A stretch of 64,000 nt of DNA, taken from positions 313,647 through 377,646 of the forward strand of contig CAYTPV010000005.1 in assembly GCA_964440115.1 (NCBI GenBank), read 5' to 3'. The notes beneath the pieces were generated by a model. The model was not told the DNA's origin and searched no databases. It saw nothing but the letters and a program-made list of their open reading frames with translations. The position numbers and the translations under genes were made by a program. Source of the stretch: JAEWWD01 sp964440115 (GTDB taxonomy: Bacteria > Bacillota > Clostridia > Christensenellales > CAG-138). Below, in pieces: positions 7,830 to 16,094 of this stretch (within the stretch, counting starts at the first letter, position 1; every line of letters begins with the position of its first letter).

Positions 7830-9071
7830 ATGAGCAAGCTGAAAGGGCGCGGTGCCTCCATGCTGCTTGTATGCTGGCTGGTGTACACATCTGCCTATTT
7901 TTGCCGGGTCAACCTGTCGCTCGCCATACCGTCGTTGCAGATGGAATTTGGCTGGGACAAAGCGACGGTCGGCATGCTGGCAAGCGCGTTTTTCTGGGCG
8001 TACGCGGCAGGGCAGCTTGTTAACGGCCGCATAGGGGATAAATATAACCCGCGGTATTTTGTGGCGCTGGGGCTATTTGCAGCGGGGTTGTGCAATATCG
8101 GCATGGCGTTTGCTCACTCGTTCGGTCTCATGCTGGCTCTGTGGCTCTTAAACGGGTATTTCCAGTCCATGCTGTGGGGGCCTATTATACGGACGGCCAG
8201 CGCATATACTCCGCCTGAAAATCGTTCGAATATGGCGGTATTGCTTTCCACCTCGATGGTGATTGGTTATCTCGTTTCGTACCAATCCATCGGGCGGCTA
8301 TCGCAAGCCGCGATTTGGCGCTCTATGTTTTTACTGCCGGGCGCGGCGTTGCTTGTGATGGCAATTTTCTGGGTGTTCATGCTGCGGCATTTCATAGGTA
8401 ACGTCGAAACGAATTGCAAACAAGAACCGAGCTGCGGGAATGAAGAGACCAAACCCGTTACTGGATTTGCCGCGTTTGTTTGGCGCAACGGTTTACTGCT
8501 CATTGCGCTGGTTTGCGTGGTACAGGGACTGATCAAAGAAGGCATGAATACATGGGGGCCGACGTTTCTTTCAGAAGCACAGCATATCGATTTTTCCGGC
8601 ACGCTGAACCTGCTGTCTTTCGTACCCGCGCTGAATCTCTGCGGCGTGCTGCTGGTGGGCGCGGTCAATCGGATGTTCCGGTATCGTGAAAAGAGCACGT
8701 TGCTCCTGTTTTGCGCCCTCAGCGCGGTATCGGCGGTGGCGCTGTATTTTACTTCCGGCAGCCTCGCAATGACGATTGTTTTCTACAGCCTTGTTTCAAC
8801 GTTCATCACAGCCTTTGGTACGGTACTCATCTCTTTGATACCGCTCAATTTCTACAAGGAAGGCTGCGTCTCTACTACCGCGGGCTTTGTAAATAGCGCC
8901 TCGTACATTGGAGCCAGCCTTTCCGGTCCTCTGCTTGGCATGCTTGCCGACCAGGGCGGCTGGAAAGAGACCACATTGTTCTGGGCGGGAGCCGCGCTCC
9001 TTTGCGGCATGCTCATACTGTTCAGCCGCGATTATAAAAGTTCTGCGGAGTTGAAGGCAGACAATCAATAA
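7830..9071 (+). CDS. MFS transporter, OPA/GlpT-UhpC-like
   Basis: A 413-residue major facilitator superfamily permease with about 12 hydrophobic segments. The N-terminus (YFCRVNLSLAIPSLQ) and the loop 2-3 motif GRIGDKYNPRYF resemble the organophosphate:phosphate antiporter branch (GlpT, UhpT, UhpC). The substrate cannot be told from sequence. It has its own promoter with a candidate operator. Following the oxoamine synthase gene on the same strand, it could export that enzyme's product (inference). Start supported by GGAGGTCAAAT. It converges with the next gene over a shared hairpin. Confidence 0.85.
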   Translation: MSKLKGRGASMLLVCWLVYTSAYFCRVNLSLAIPSLQMEFGWDKATVGMLASAFFWAYAAGQLVNGRIGDKYNPRYFVALGLFAAGLCNIGMAFAHSFGLMLALWLLNGYFQSMLWGPIIRTASAYTPPENRSNMAVLLSTSMVIGYLVSYQSIGRLSQAAIWRSMFLLPGAALLVMAIFWVFMLRHFIGNVETNCKQEPSCGNEETKPVTGFAAFVWRNGLLLIALVCVVQGLIKEGMNTWGPTFLSEAQHIDFSGTLNLLSFVPALNLCGVLLVGAVNRMFRYREKSTLLLFCALSAVSAVALYFTSGSLAMTIVFYSLVSTFITAFGTVLISLIPLNFYKEGCVSTTAGFVNSASYIGASLSGPLLGMLADQGGWKETTLFWAGAALLCGMLILFSRDYKSSAELKADNQ

Positions 9072-9102
9072 CGAAGGTAAACCTAATGCAGGGAATACAA
9101 AA

Positions 9103-9132
9103 CCCCGCGCCTGTTTGAAAACAGGCGCGGGG
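9103..9132. terminator. Bidirectional hairpin between convergent MFS and YhaM-like genes
   Basis: CCCCGCGCCTGTTT pairs perfectly with AAACAGGCGCGGGG around a two-base centre. The following T run is weak (TACTGTTCTT). Confidence 0.7.
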
Positions 9133-9149
9133 TACTGTTCTTCAATCGC

Positions 9150-10124
9150 TTATTCTTTAGTGGATTCCATAAACCCGTGCCCGTGCTGGTAAATCTGCCT
9201 GTTGTCGAGCGCCCACACGCGCTCGGAAAACCCGCCCTGCGGTACGCCCGCAAGCGCGTCAAACATCTCATACAGGCGGGAATCCAGCATATCAAGCTCC
9301 GCCAGCATTTCCGCTTCGGGGAACATCGGCGGCCGCGGACTGCCGTATTCCGGCACGCTGTGATGCGAAAGTATCATGTGCTGTACGAGCAGGCAAAGCG
9401 AAGCCGGGATATCCAGCAGCTCGCACGCCGCGCCTACCATGTTCACACCCAAGCTGATGTGGCCCACGAGCTGCCCGGCTGATGTATAGCCGGATGCAAG
9501 CCCCAGCTTGCCCATATCCATTTCTGAAAGCTTGGCGATATCGTGCAGTATGGCGCCCGCGTACACAAGCTCCGCGTCGATGGCGGGGTAGAGCGGGCAA
9601 AGCGCCTTGGCGGCGCGCAGAATATTGAGCGTGTGGTGTAAAAGTCCCCCGCGCGTGGCGTGGTGCAGCTTGACGGCTGCAGGTGCAATGAGCAGAACGT
9701 CGTGATTGGTGCGCAGTAAATACTGCGTGAGCCGCCGAAGATCCTCATCTTCAAACGCCTGCGCGGTTTCATAGAGCTGAGAATACATCCATTCCGGATC
9801 AAACGGCGCGCAGGGAATGAGGCGGGACATATCCACGCCGTCTTCGGCCGTGGATACGCGCATGCGGTCGATTTTAAGCTGCTCAGAATCTTTCCACATA
9901 TTGATGCTGCCGCGGATATGCACGACCTGATCCGATTCGAACACGCCGTGCTGCGCTACGGTATAATCCCACAGCTTGGCGTCCATTTCTCCTTCGCTGT
10001 CGGCAAGAACAAGGTCCAGGTATGCGCTTCCCTTGATATTGGTTTTTACCTGCACGCTCTTGATGAGGCAATAGCCTTCTACCGCCGTGCCGGCCGATTC
10101 GCTGCAAAGTCGCATCCTGCCCAT
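9150..10124 (-). CDS. OB-fold/HD-domain 3'-5' exoribonuclease, YhaM-like
   Basis: 324 residues. Residues ~15-100 form an OB-fold nucleic-acid binding domain (LIKSVQVKTNIKGSAYLDLVLAD). Residues ~150-310 are an HD domain with LHHTLNILRAAKAL, AGAILHDIAKLSE and HMILSHH. This is the layout and length of the YhaM family, a metal-dependent 3'-5' exoribonuclease of Gram-positive RNA turnover. The ATG follows CAGGAGGAAAGAC. It is monocistronic and divergent from the ribosomal-protein cluster. Confidence 0.88.
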   Translation of the reverse strand: MGRMRLCSESAGTAVEGYCLIKSVQVKTNIKGSAYLDLVLADSEGEMDAKLWDYTVAQHGVFESDQVVHIRGSINMWKDSEQLKIDRMRVSTAEDGVDMSRLIPCAPFDPEWMYSQLYETAQAFEDEDLRRLTQYLLRTNHDVLLIAPAAVKLHHATRGGLLHHTLNILRAAKALCPLYPAIDAELVYAGAILHDIAKLSEMDMGKLGLASGYTSAGQLVGHISLGVNMVGAACELLDIPASLCLLVQHMILSHHSVPEYGSPRPPMFPEAEMLAELDMLDSRLYEMFDALAGVPQGGFSERVWALDNRQIYQHGHGFMESTKE

Positions 10125-10256
10125 GTCTTTCCTCCTGATCCCGCTTGTGCTATACTATACGGCGGGTGTAATAGTAAGTATAGCAGACGCGTGCATAAAT
10201 GCAAAACTGCATTTCTCGCACATCACAAAATCGCCCGAAACTGGGGCAAATAAACA

Positions 10257-10285
10257 TTGACACGACCGAACATGTGTGATAGATT
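10257..10285 (+). promoter_or_regulatory. Promoter of rpmG-secE-nusG
   Basis: TTGACA (10257-10262), 17 bp, TAGATT (10280-10285) preceded by TGTGA (partial extended -10). The ~85-nt leader contains two small hairpins (CCCC-GTAG-GGGG near 10300 and AAACGGC-GCTG-GCCGTTT near 10340). Confidence 0.65.
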
Positions 10286-10373
10286 GGAACAGGTCACCCC
10301 GTAGGGGGCTTTGTTTTGATGACCCGAATTCGTAAGAAACGGCGCTGGCCGTTTGATATTCAGGAGGTAAGGT

Positions 10374-10523
10374 ATGCGCGTTAAAATCACATTGGCCTGC
10401 ACCGAGTGCAAGCAGAGGAATTACAACACGTTCAAGAACAAGAAGAACGACCCCGACAGGCTGGAGTTCAGCAAATACTGCCGCTTCTGCCGCAAGCATA
10501 CGGTACACAGGGAAGCCAAGTAA
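10374..10523 (+). CDS. rpmG: 50S ribosomal protein L33
   Basis: A 49-residue protein, MRVKITLACTECKQRNY at the start and KYCRFCRKHTVHREAK at the end. The two CxxC pairs mark the zinc-binding L33 form. It is preceded by CAGGAGG. The order rpmG-secE-nusG is the usual Firmicutes arrangement. Confidence 0.97.
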   Translation: MRVKITLACTECKQRNYNTFKNKKNDPDRLEFSKYCRFCRKHTVHREAK

Positions 10524-10622
10524 GCAGTACTCACAGACCGCGCCTTGGGTTTTTATCGTCGGTGCCGGGATGTATGCCGGCTATACATTGGATTAAAATA
10601 ACAGCGATGGGGGATACTATCC

Positions 10623-10925
10623 ATGGCAAACATCGAGAAAAAGGCCGATCCGAAACCGGCAGTAAAAAAAGCTGCCGATAAAAAGGCCGCAGATAAAAAA
10701 GCTGCTGATAAGAAGCCGGCCAAGGCGAAGAAGGCATTCCGCTTATTCCAGTATTTCAAGGAAGTTTATGGCGAAGTCAAAAAGCTGATCTGGCCGACCG
10801 GCAAGGAGCTTGTTTCCCGCACCGGCGCCGTGTTCGCTTTCCTCGTCGGAATGGCGATAATCATCGGCTTACTCGACCTGATATTTACGCAGGGCGTTTC
10901 GCTCATCGCTAAGATCGGCGCATAA
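10623..10925 (+). CDS. secE: Preprotein translocase subunit SecE, with Lys/Ala-repeat N-terminus
   Basis: 100 residues. The C-terminal ~60 are canonical single-span SecE: FKEVYGEVKKLIWPTGKEL followed by a hydrophobic helix (FAFLVGMAIIIGLLDLIF). It joins SecY and SecG in the membrane export channel. The first ~40 residues are a basic, low-complexity extension with repeated KKAAD units that is absent from short SecE proteins. Located between rpmG and nusG as usual. Confidence 0.96.
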   Translation: MANIEKKADPKPAVKKAADKKAADKKAADKKPAKAKKAFRLFQYFKEVYGEVKKLIWPTGKELVSRTGAVFAFLVGMAIIIGLLDLIFTQGVSLIAKIGA

Positions 10926-10962
10926 CACCGCCCGCGGGCTCTAAGAAAGGAGGCCGGAGTAT

Positions 10963-11481
10963 ATGGATGAAGCCAAATGGTATGTGGTGCATACCTATTC
11001 CGGCTACGAGAACAAAGTTAAAGAAGACCTTGAGAAATCCGTAGAGAATATGGGCCTGCAGGAACAGATTCTGGAGGTTAAGTATCCCACGGAAGAAACC
11101 ATCGAGGTCGGTAAAAACGGCAAGAAAAAGACGACGCAGCGCAAGGTGTACCCCGGTTACGTCATGGTGAAAATGATCATGAACGATAAAACGTGGTATG
11201 TCGTGCGCAACACGCGCGGCGTGACAGGGTTCGTAGGTCCGGGAAGCAAGCCTATCCCGCTCACCGATGAAGAAGTCACCGCCATGGGTGTGGAGCGCAT
11301 CCCCATTGTGCTCAACATCGAAGTCGGCGAAAACGTGCGCGTCGTATCCGGTCCGCTCGAAAAATTCGTGGGCCGCGTGGAAGCACTCGACGCGGAACGC
11401 CAGAAGATCAAGCTCGTCGTGTCCATGTTCGGCCGCGACACACCTGTGGAACTGGATTTTGTGCAGGTGCAGAAACTCTGA
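10963..11481 (+). CDS. nusG: Transcription termination/antitermination factor NusG
   Basis: 172 residues. The NGN domain opens with WYVVHTYSGYENKVKEDL, and the KOW domain is at the C-terminus (GENVRVVSGPLEKFVGRVEALD). It binds RNA polymerase and, in Firmicutes, promotes pausing and coupling with the ribosome. The ATG follows GAAAGGAGGCCGGAGTAT. Confidence 0.97.
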   Translation: MDEAKWYVVHTYSGYENKVKEDLEKSVENMGLQEQILEVKYPTEETIEVGKNGKKKTTQRKVYPGYVMVKMIMNDKTWYVVRNTRGVTGFVGPGSKPIPLTDEEVTAMGVERIPIVLNIEVGENVRVVSGPLEKFVGRVEALDAERQKIKLVVSMFGRDTPVELDFVQVQKL

Positions 11482-11499
11482 TCGCGTATACAACGGCTC

Positions 11500-11560
11500 A
11501 AAAAAATCCATTGGATTTTTTTGATATATATGTGGGAGGGGCAGGCACCCCGTTCACCAC
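11500..11560 (+). promoter_or_regulatory. nusG-rplK intergenic leader: A/T-rich hairpin plus GTGG...CCAC element
   Basis: An 11-bp stem (AAAAAAATCCA / TGGATTTTTTT, 11500-11522) looks like a partial terminator after nusG. It is followed by GTGGGAGGG (11532-11540) that can pair with GTTCACCAC (11552-11560). A similar GTGG...CCAC element before rplK is common in Firmicutes (from memory). It may set the balance between nusG and the r-protein genes. Confidence 0.5.
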
Positions 11561-11588
11561 GAACTACAAACAGTAGGAGGAAACAGCA

Positions 11589-12014
11589 ATGGCAAAGAAG
11601 ATCACAGGCTATGTGAAACTTCAGATCAATGCCGGCAAAGCGACGCCGGCACCGCCGGTCGGCCCTGCGCTCGGTCAGCACGGCGTCAACATCATGGGCT
11701 TCTGCAAGGAGTTCAACGAGCGTACCGCCAAGCAGGTCGGTCTGGTTATCCCCGTGGTTATCACGGTGTATGCGGACCGTTCCTTCACCTTTATCACCAA
11801 GACCCCTCCCGCCGCAGTCCTCATCAAGAAGGCTATCGGTTTGGAAAGCGGTTCCGGCGTTCCCAACAAGACAAAGGTCGGCACCATCACCAAGGCGCAG
11901 ATCAGGGAAATAGCGGAACTGAAAATGCCGGATCTTAACGCAGCAAGCGTAGAAGCGGCAATGAGCATGGTAGCAGGTACGGCGCGCAGCATGGGCGTCG
12001 TGGTTGCAGAGTAA
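11589..12014 (+). CDS. rplK: 50S ribosomal protein L11
   Basis: 141 residues. The N-terminal signature KLQINAGKATPAPPVGPALG and the C-terminal rRNA-binding region with TKTPPAAVLIKKA are intact. Part of the GTPase-associated centre of the large subunit. RBS GTAGGAGG. Followed by rplA in the usual order. Confidence 0.98.
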   Translation: MAKKITGYVKLQINAGKATPAPPVGPALGQHGVNIMGFCKEFNERTAKQVGLVIPVVITVYADRSFTFITKTPPAAVLIKKAIGLESGSGVPNKTKVGTITKAQIREIAELKMPDLNAASVEAAMSMVAGTARSMGVVVAE

Positions 12015-12025
12015 GGGGGCGCGTT

Positions 12026-12718
12026 ATGAAGCACGGCAAGAAGTATACAGAGAGCAAAAAGCTCATCGACTCCACCCGCCAGTACGATACGCGCGAAGGT
12101 CTTGATCTGTTGCTGCAGACCGCAAAGGCCAAGTTCGATGAATCCGTGGAAGTGCACGTCCGTCTGGGCGTCGACTCCCGCCATGCAGACCAGCAGGTCC
12201 GCGGCGCGGTCGTTCTGCCGCACGGCACGGGCAAAACCGTCCGCGTTCTGGTATTCGCCAAGGCCGACAAAGCGCGTGAAGCGCTCGAAGCCGGCGCCGA
12301 TTTCGTTGGCGACGAAGATCTCGTGAAGAAGATTCAGACCGAAAACTGGTTCGGGTTTGACGTCTGCGTAGCTACGCCGGATATGATGGGTCTCGTCGGC
12401 CGCATCGGCCGCGTACTTGGTCCTAAGGGCCTCATGCCTAACCCCAAGAGCGGCACCGTCACCATGGACGTCGCCAAGGCGGTCAAGGATATCAAGGCCG
12501 GTAAGGTTGAGTATCGTCTGGACAAGACCAACATCGTGCACTGCCCTCTGGGCAAGGCTTCCTTCGGGGCTGATAAGCTCGAAGAAAACCTGAGCACGCT
12601 GATGGAGGCCATCATCAAGGCGAAGCCCGCTACCTCCAAGGGTACCTACCTCAAGAGCGTGGTGCTTTCGTCCACCATGGGCCCTGGCATCAAATTCAAT
12701 CCCCTGCGCTTCAGCTAA
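12026..12718 (+). CDS. rplA: 50S ribosomal protein L1
   Basis: 230 residues. Motifs include VRLGVDSRHADQQVRGAVVLP and the ribosomal L1 signature region MGLVGRIGRVLGPKGLMPNPK. It forms the L1 stalk and in many bacteria represses its own operon by binding its mRNA. Eleven bases after rplK, RBS GGGGGCG is weak, suggesting coupling. Confidence 0.98.
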   Translation: MKHGKKYTESKKLIDSTRQYDTREGLDLLLQTAKAKFDESVEVHVRLGVDSRHADQQVRGAVVLPHGTGKTVRVLVFAKADKAREALEAGADFVGDEDLVKKIQTENWFGFDVCVATPDMMGLVGRIGRVLGPKGLMPNPKSGTVTMDVAKAVKDIKAGKVEYRLDKTNIVHCPLGKASFGADKLEENLSTLMEAIIKAKPATSKGTYLKSVVLSSTMGPGIKFNPLRFS

Positions 12719-12722
12719 ATCG

Positions 12723-12752
12723 TTGACAGCGCGTCCGGCGGCGTGATATACT
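12723..12752 (+). promoter_or_regulatory. Promoter of rplJ-rplL
   Basis: TTGACA (12723-12728), 18 bp, TATACT (12747-12752), directly after the rplA stop and just before the L10 leader. Confidence 0.8.
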
Positions 12753-12758
12753 GCTTCC

Positions 12759-12885
12759 GGTAATAGAATACCGTTTCGCCAAAGACAGCAGGCGCGGGTT
12801 ATCCGCTTAATTTCCTGCCGAGGTGAGCGCCACATGTGTATTTGTGATGCGACCCTTGCGTTTTTGGCAGGGGTCGTATTTTTTG
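12759..12885 (+). promoter_or_regulatory. L10 leader (autoregulatory mRNA element) with terminator
   Basis: Contains the recognisable L10-leader core AAAGACAGCAGG...CCTGCCGAGGTG (about 12780-12827). A GC-rich hairpin follows (GCGACCC... with GGGTCGT, 12849-12877) and a T run, TATTTTTTG. In Bacillus the L10(L12)4 complex binds this leader to limit rplJL expression. Class assignment is by recognition, not by a covariance search. Confidence 0.85.
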
Positions 12886-12960
12886 TAAGCTGCGCCGGTC
12901 GTTTTTCGGCCGGAAGGAAAGAATAAGCATGCAGTATTTGAAAGAAAAGGAGGTGAAACC

Positions 12961-13482
12961 ATGGCAAACATTCAGAACATCGAAATGAAGGCTGCCAAGG
13001 TCGCCGAAGTACAGGAAAAATTCCAGAAGGCTAAATCCGTGATCATGTTCGACTATCGCGGGCTGACGGTGGAAGAAGTGACCAATCTGCGCATCGAAAT
13101 GCGTAAGGCTGGCATCGAATACGTCGTGCTCAAGAACGGTATCGTTGAGCGTGCAGCCGCAGGCGCGGGCATCGACGCTTCCGTAAGTGAAATGCTCAAA
13201 GGCCCCAACGCGTTCGCGTTCGGGTATGAAGATGCGGTGGCTCCGGCCAAGATCCTTAAGGAGTTCATCAAAAAGACCAAGAAGTGCGCCATTCGCGGCG
13301 GCGTTGTTGAGAACAAGGTTGAAGATGCACAGACCATCAACGCCATCGCCGATCTGCCGTCCCGCGAAGTGCTCATCGCTCGCTTGCTGGGCAGCATGAT
13401 GTCCCCCATTTCCGGTCTTGCTATCGTGCTCGACCAGATCGCCAAGCAGAAGGGCGGCGACGCCGCTCCCGCTGCGGAGTAA
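12961..13482 (+). CDS. rplJ: 50S ribosomal protein L10
   Basis: 173 residues. Opens with an amphipathic region and VIMFDYRGLTVEEVTNLR, and ends in the helix that carries L7/L12 dimers. It forms the stalk base with L11 and feeds back on the leader just upstream. RBS AAAGGAGG. Confidence 0.98.
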   Translation: MANIQNIEMKAAKVAEVQEKFQKAKSVIMFDYRGLTVEEVTNLRIEMRKAGIEYVVLKNGIVERAAAGAGIDASVSEMLKGPNAFAFGYEDAVAPAKILKEFIKKTKKCAIRGGVVENKVEDAQTINAIADLPSREVLIARLLGSMMSPISGLAIVLDQIAKQKGGDAAPAAE

Positions 13483-13601
13483 TAGCCGGGTAAGGTGGTC
13501 GAAGTCACAGACTTTGACATAGCTCCTTATTGATCCCGAAAACCAATTGTTTTTGGGGAATCGAAACCAACCAAACTGAAAGTACAAAAAGGAGAAGTAC
13601 C

Positions 13602-13970
13602 ATGAATAAAGAGCAATTGATCGCCGATATCAAGGCTATGTCCGTATTGGAGCTTTCCGAGCTCGTTAAGGCCCTCGAAGCTGAATTTGGCGTTTCCGCC
13701 GCCGCTTCCGCCGTTGCAGTCGCCGGCCCCGCCGCCGCTGCCGAAGTCGTGGAAGAGAAGACCGAGTTCGACGCCATCCTCAAGGATGTCGGTTCCGAAA
13801 AGATCAAGGTCATCAAGGTTGTGCGCGAGCTGACCGGTCTGGGCCTCAAAGAGGCGAAGGACCTCGTCGATGGCGCTCCCAAGCCCATCAAAGAAGGCGC
13901 TTCCAAGGAAGAGTGCGAGAAGATCGCCGCCGCGTTCAAGGAAGTTGGCGCGACCATCGAAATCAAGTAA
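13602..13970 (+). CDS. rplL: 50S ribosomal protein L7/L12
   Basis: 122 residues starting MNKEQLIADIKAMSVLEL. An Ala-rich hinge joins the dimerisation domain to a C-terminal domain with IKVIKVVRELTGLGLKEAK. It recruits translational GTPases. ATG 13602 follows AAAAAGGAGAAG. The in-frame upstream ATG at 13530 would add sequence unlike any L7/L12. A terminator follows. Confidence 0.98.
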   Translation: MNKEQLIADIKAMSVLELSELVKALEAEFGVSAAASAVAVAGPAAAAEVVEEKTEFDAILKDVGSEKIKVIKVVRELTGLGLKEAKDLVDGAPKPIKEGASKEECEKIAAAFKEVGATIEIK

Positions 13971-13983
13971 TTTGGTTTATGAA

Positions 13984-14015
13984 AGGCTCGGATGGGAACA
14001 TCCGGGCCTTTTTTT
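13984..14015 (+). terminator. Rho-independent terminator after rplL
   Basis: AGGCTCGGATG-GGAA-CATCCGGGCCT followed by seven T. Confidence 0.92.
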
Positions 14016-14037
14016 GTAATTCTGCGGCTTTATTTAT

Positions 14038-14119
14038 AAGGTATCGCCGCCTGCGGCGGCGACGAGACTTTATTTTATTTTAAAGCGGGAGGGCTGCGGC
14101 CCCCCGCGTCCCCCTAGGG
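14038..14119 (+). repeat. Family A intergenic repeat, copy 1
   Basis: Two hairpins joined by an A/T stretch: TATCGCCGCC...GGCGGCGACGA, then TTTATTTTATTTTAAA, then GCGGGAGGGC-TGCG-GCCCCCCGC, then CCCCCTAGGG. Nearly the same sequence recurs at 23895 and 47726. It lies just downstream of rplL in the gene's orientation. Confidence 0.85.
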
Positions 14120-14204
14120 AAACGGGTGGGAAATCGCGATTTCTTCAATTTCATGAAGTAAGCCCCGCCACCACAACGGTGACGGAGCTTCGAGTTATCC
14201 TTGA

Positions 14205-14351
14205 CTAGGCGTAGATAGGAATACGGAATGCCCTATGCCCGTAATCCTTGGCGTAATACTTCACGCCATTGATGGTGATTGATGCGCGATAGATATACCG
14301 CGTACACTTACCAGTCCGATCCTTAAGGAATTCGGAAATTGCTTTTGGCAT
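14205..14351 (-). CDS. Small basic protein of 48 residues, function unknown
   Basis: An ORF too short for usual thresholds. It starts MPKAISEFLKDRTGKCTRYI and continues with a Tyr/Arg/Lys-rich part containing ASITINGVKYYAKDYG and a terminal AFRIPIYA. A GGGGAG motif lies about 13 bases before the ATG. The composition (alternating beta-like segments, basic) looks protein-like rather than random. Its upstream region has a -10-like TATAAT on the minus strand that forms an inverted repeat with the promoter of a small plus-strand transcript. No function is proposed. Confidence 0.45.
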   Translation of the reverse strand: MPKAISEFLKDRTGKCTRYIYRASITINGVKYYAKDYGHRAFRIPIYA

Positions 14352-14392
14352 ATGTATTTTTCGGCTCCCCTTTTCCGGCCGAGAATTAACTC

Positions 14393-14515
14393 TTGAATTA
14401 TAGCGTATACTTGCTATAATAGACTATCTGCATAGTTTAAGGGCGGGTGTAACTCGGCCTGAGATCCCGCAATGAAACAACGGCTCCGCTAAAGCCGTTG
14501 TTTTCATTTTTGTTT
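14393..14515 (+). ncRNA. Candidate small RNA: promoter, short transcript, terminator
   Basis: TTGAAT (14393-14398), 16 bp, TATAAT (14415-14420). The ~85-nt transcript has a GCGGGT...ATCCCGC stem (about 14443-14470) and ends in a rho-independent terminator: GAAACAACGGCT / AGCCGTTGTTTTC (14474-14505) followed by ATTTTTGTTT. No convincing ORF is inside. It opposes the minus-strand 48-residue ORF. ATTATAGC (14397-14404) and GCTATAAT (14413-14420) are perfect inverted copies, so each strand gets a -10. Confidence 0.5.
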
Positions 14516-14649
14516 CCCCTCATCATTATAATATAAATTATTACTGTTAATACAATAGATTGCGATTGAAATAATACCAAAGATCACCCGCCGTGCAGGC
14601 GACGGGATCTGCGTTGTATGACTATTGCAAACGCGAGTGTTTTGCATTG

Positions 14650-14671
14650 CCCTAAGGCGGCGATACCTTAA
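14650..14671 (-). repeat. Family A repeat fragment (copy 4)
   Basis: On the minus strand reads TTAAGGTATCGCCGCCTTAG then GG, matching the 5' hairpin arm of family A. It lies just downstream of the M20 dipeptidase gene and in its orientation. Confidence 0.5.
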
Positions 14672-14696
14672 GAATCCTCAAGCTTTAGGCTATTTT

Positions 14697-16094
14697 TCAG
14701 CCCTGCCCTTCACCGGCCGACGCTATGATAGCGTCCGCAAGCATCAGCGTGTTTCGCTTCATATCCTCCAGCGGAATGCATTCGTCGGGCATGTGGGCCA
14801 GCATCTCGCGGTGCGGCCATTCGCATCCGAACGCCACGGCGTTTTCAATGGTGCGCGCATAGGTGCCGCCGCCTATGGCGAGCGGCTGCGCCGCTGTATC
14901 GCCCGTCTGTGCGCGGTATACACCCATCAGCTTTTGCACCAGTTCGCTTTCACGCGGCACAATATGCCCGCGTGTAATGCGGGGATTGGGCACAAGCGCA
15001 AAGCCCGCGGGGGCAAGCGCAACGGATACGCGTTTAAGCAAATCTTCCGGAGTCAGCACATGCGGTATCCGCGCGTCAAATGTCAGAGATACGCCGTCCG
15101 CATCCCAACGCAATATATCGGGGCTTAATGTGAGCCTGCCGCTGTCATCTTCAATATCCAGCCCCAGTGACTCTCCGTGCAGATCCATTGAAAACGCGTC
15201 CGCCAGCGTCCGGGCAATTTCCGCATCCCGTGTATCAAGAGCAAGTCCCTTGAGTGCCTGCAGAAGGAGCAGCAGCGCGTTATTGCCCAGATGCGGCGTG
15301 GCGGCGTGGCTGCCCAAGCCTGTGACGGTAATATTGCTTCCGTCCGCCTCCGGGCGGACGGTTATGGTAAAGCCCTCGCGCTGCGGTAAAGGCGCAACCG
15401 CGCAGGGCACAAAAGCTTGTGCGATTCCCGGCACCACATTTGGGCGCTCACCCGATGTCGCGCGTACGCGCGAACCCGAAAGCGTCAGATGGTATGTAGC
15501 ATGTAAAATCGCTTTTTCCGAATACACCAGCGGATACTCCGCGTCCGGCGAAAACGCGATGTCGGGCATGTGCTGCGTTTTGCTGTAGTGATCCATACAG
15601 GCCCAGCCGCTTTCTTCATCGCAGCCGAATATGATCTGCACGCGTCTTTTGAGCGGTATATCCGCCGCGCACACTGCGGCAAGCGCATACAGAGCACTTA
15701 CTGCCGGGCCTTTGTCATCGGTTGCTCCGCGGCCGTATATCCGCCCGTTAAGCAGTCCGCCGGAAAACGGCGGCAGGCTCCAGCCTTCCCCGGCGGGCAC
15801 GACGTCGAGATGCACAAGTATGCCCAGCGTTTCGTCCCCCTGCCCGGCTTCGGCTACGCCGGCATAACCATCGATATCTTTTGTTGTGAAGCCGAGTTTT
15901 CGGGCAAGCGCAAGTGCCGCGTCCAGCGCTTTCTGTATGTCCGCGCCAAAGGGCATATTCCCTTCGGGCGGCGCTTTGACGCTGGGGATGTGGATGAGCC
16001 CCTGCAGTGCTGCTGTCTGCGCCGGGAAAGTCTCATCGATAAATGAAAGGATATTTTGCTGCTGATCTGCAGTTATACGTGAAAAAAAGGCCAT
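14697..16094 (-). CDS. pepV: M20-family dipeptidase, PepV-like
   Basis: 465 residues. Zinc-ligand regions typical of M20/PepV are visible: LGILVHLDVVPAGEGW, GRGATDDKGPAVSALYAL, IFGCDEESGW, DAEYPL, and a C-terminal IGGGTYAR. The bacterial PepV group cleaves N-terminal residues from dipeptides and beta-Ala dipeptides in the cytosol. ATG 16094 follows GGAGAAAAGTG; the GTG one codon upstream is less likely. It is convergent with the ribosomal cluster. The 16095-16327 gap shows no gene. Confidence 0.88.
   Translation of the reverse strand: MAFFSRITADQQQNILSFIDETFPAQTAALQGLIHIPSVKAPPEGNMPFGADIQKALDAALALARKLGFTTKDIDGYAGVAEAGQGDETLGILVHLDVVPAGEGWSLPPFSGGLLNGRIYGRGATDDKGPAVSALYALAAVCAADIPLKRRVQIIFGCDEESGWACMDHYSKTQHMPDIAFSPDAEYPLVYSEKAILHATYHLTLSGSRVRATSGERPNVVPGIAQAFVPCAVAPLPQREGFTITVRPEADGSNITVTGLGSHAATPHLGNNALLLLLQALKGLALDTRDAEIARTLADAFSMDLHGESLGLDIEDDSGRLTLSPDILRWDADGVSLTFDARIPHVLTPEDLLKRVSVALAPAGFALVPNPRITRGHIVPRESELVQKLMGVYRAQTGDTAAQPLAIGGGTYARTIENAVAFGCEWPHREMLAHMPDECIPLEDMKRNTLMLADAIIASAGEGQG

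Noticed and set aside
11675..12967. 430-codon minus-strand frame across rplK and rplA
   Set aside because: Antisense to ribosomal protein genes; no ribosome site or motif.
14436..14476. TPP-riboswitch-like CTGAGA motif in the small plus-strand RNA
   Set aside because: GGGTG...CCTGAGA...CCCGC resembles half of a TPP element, but the second half (CTGATCTGG...) is missing and no thiamine gene follows.
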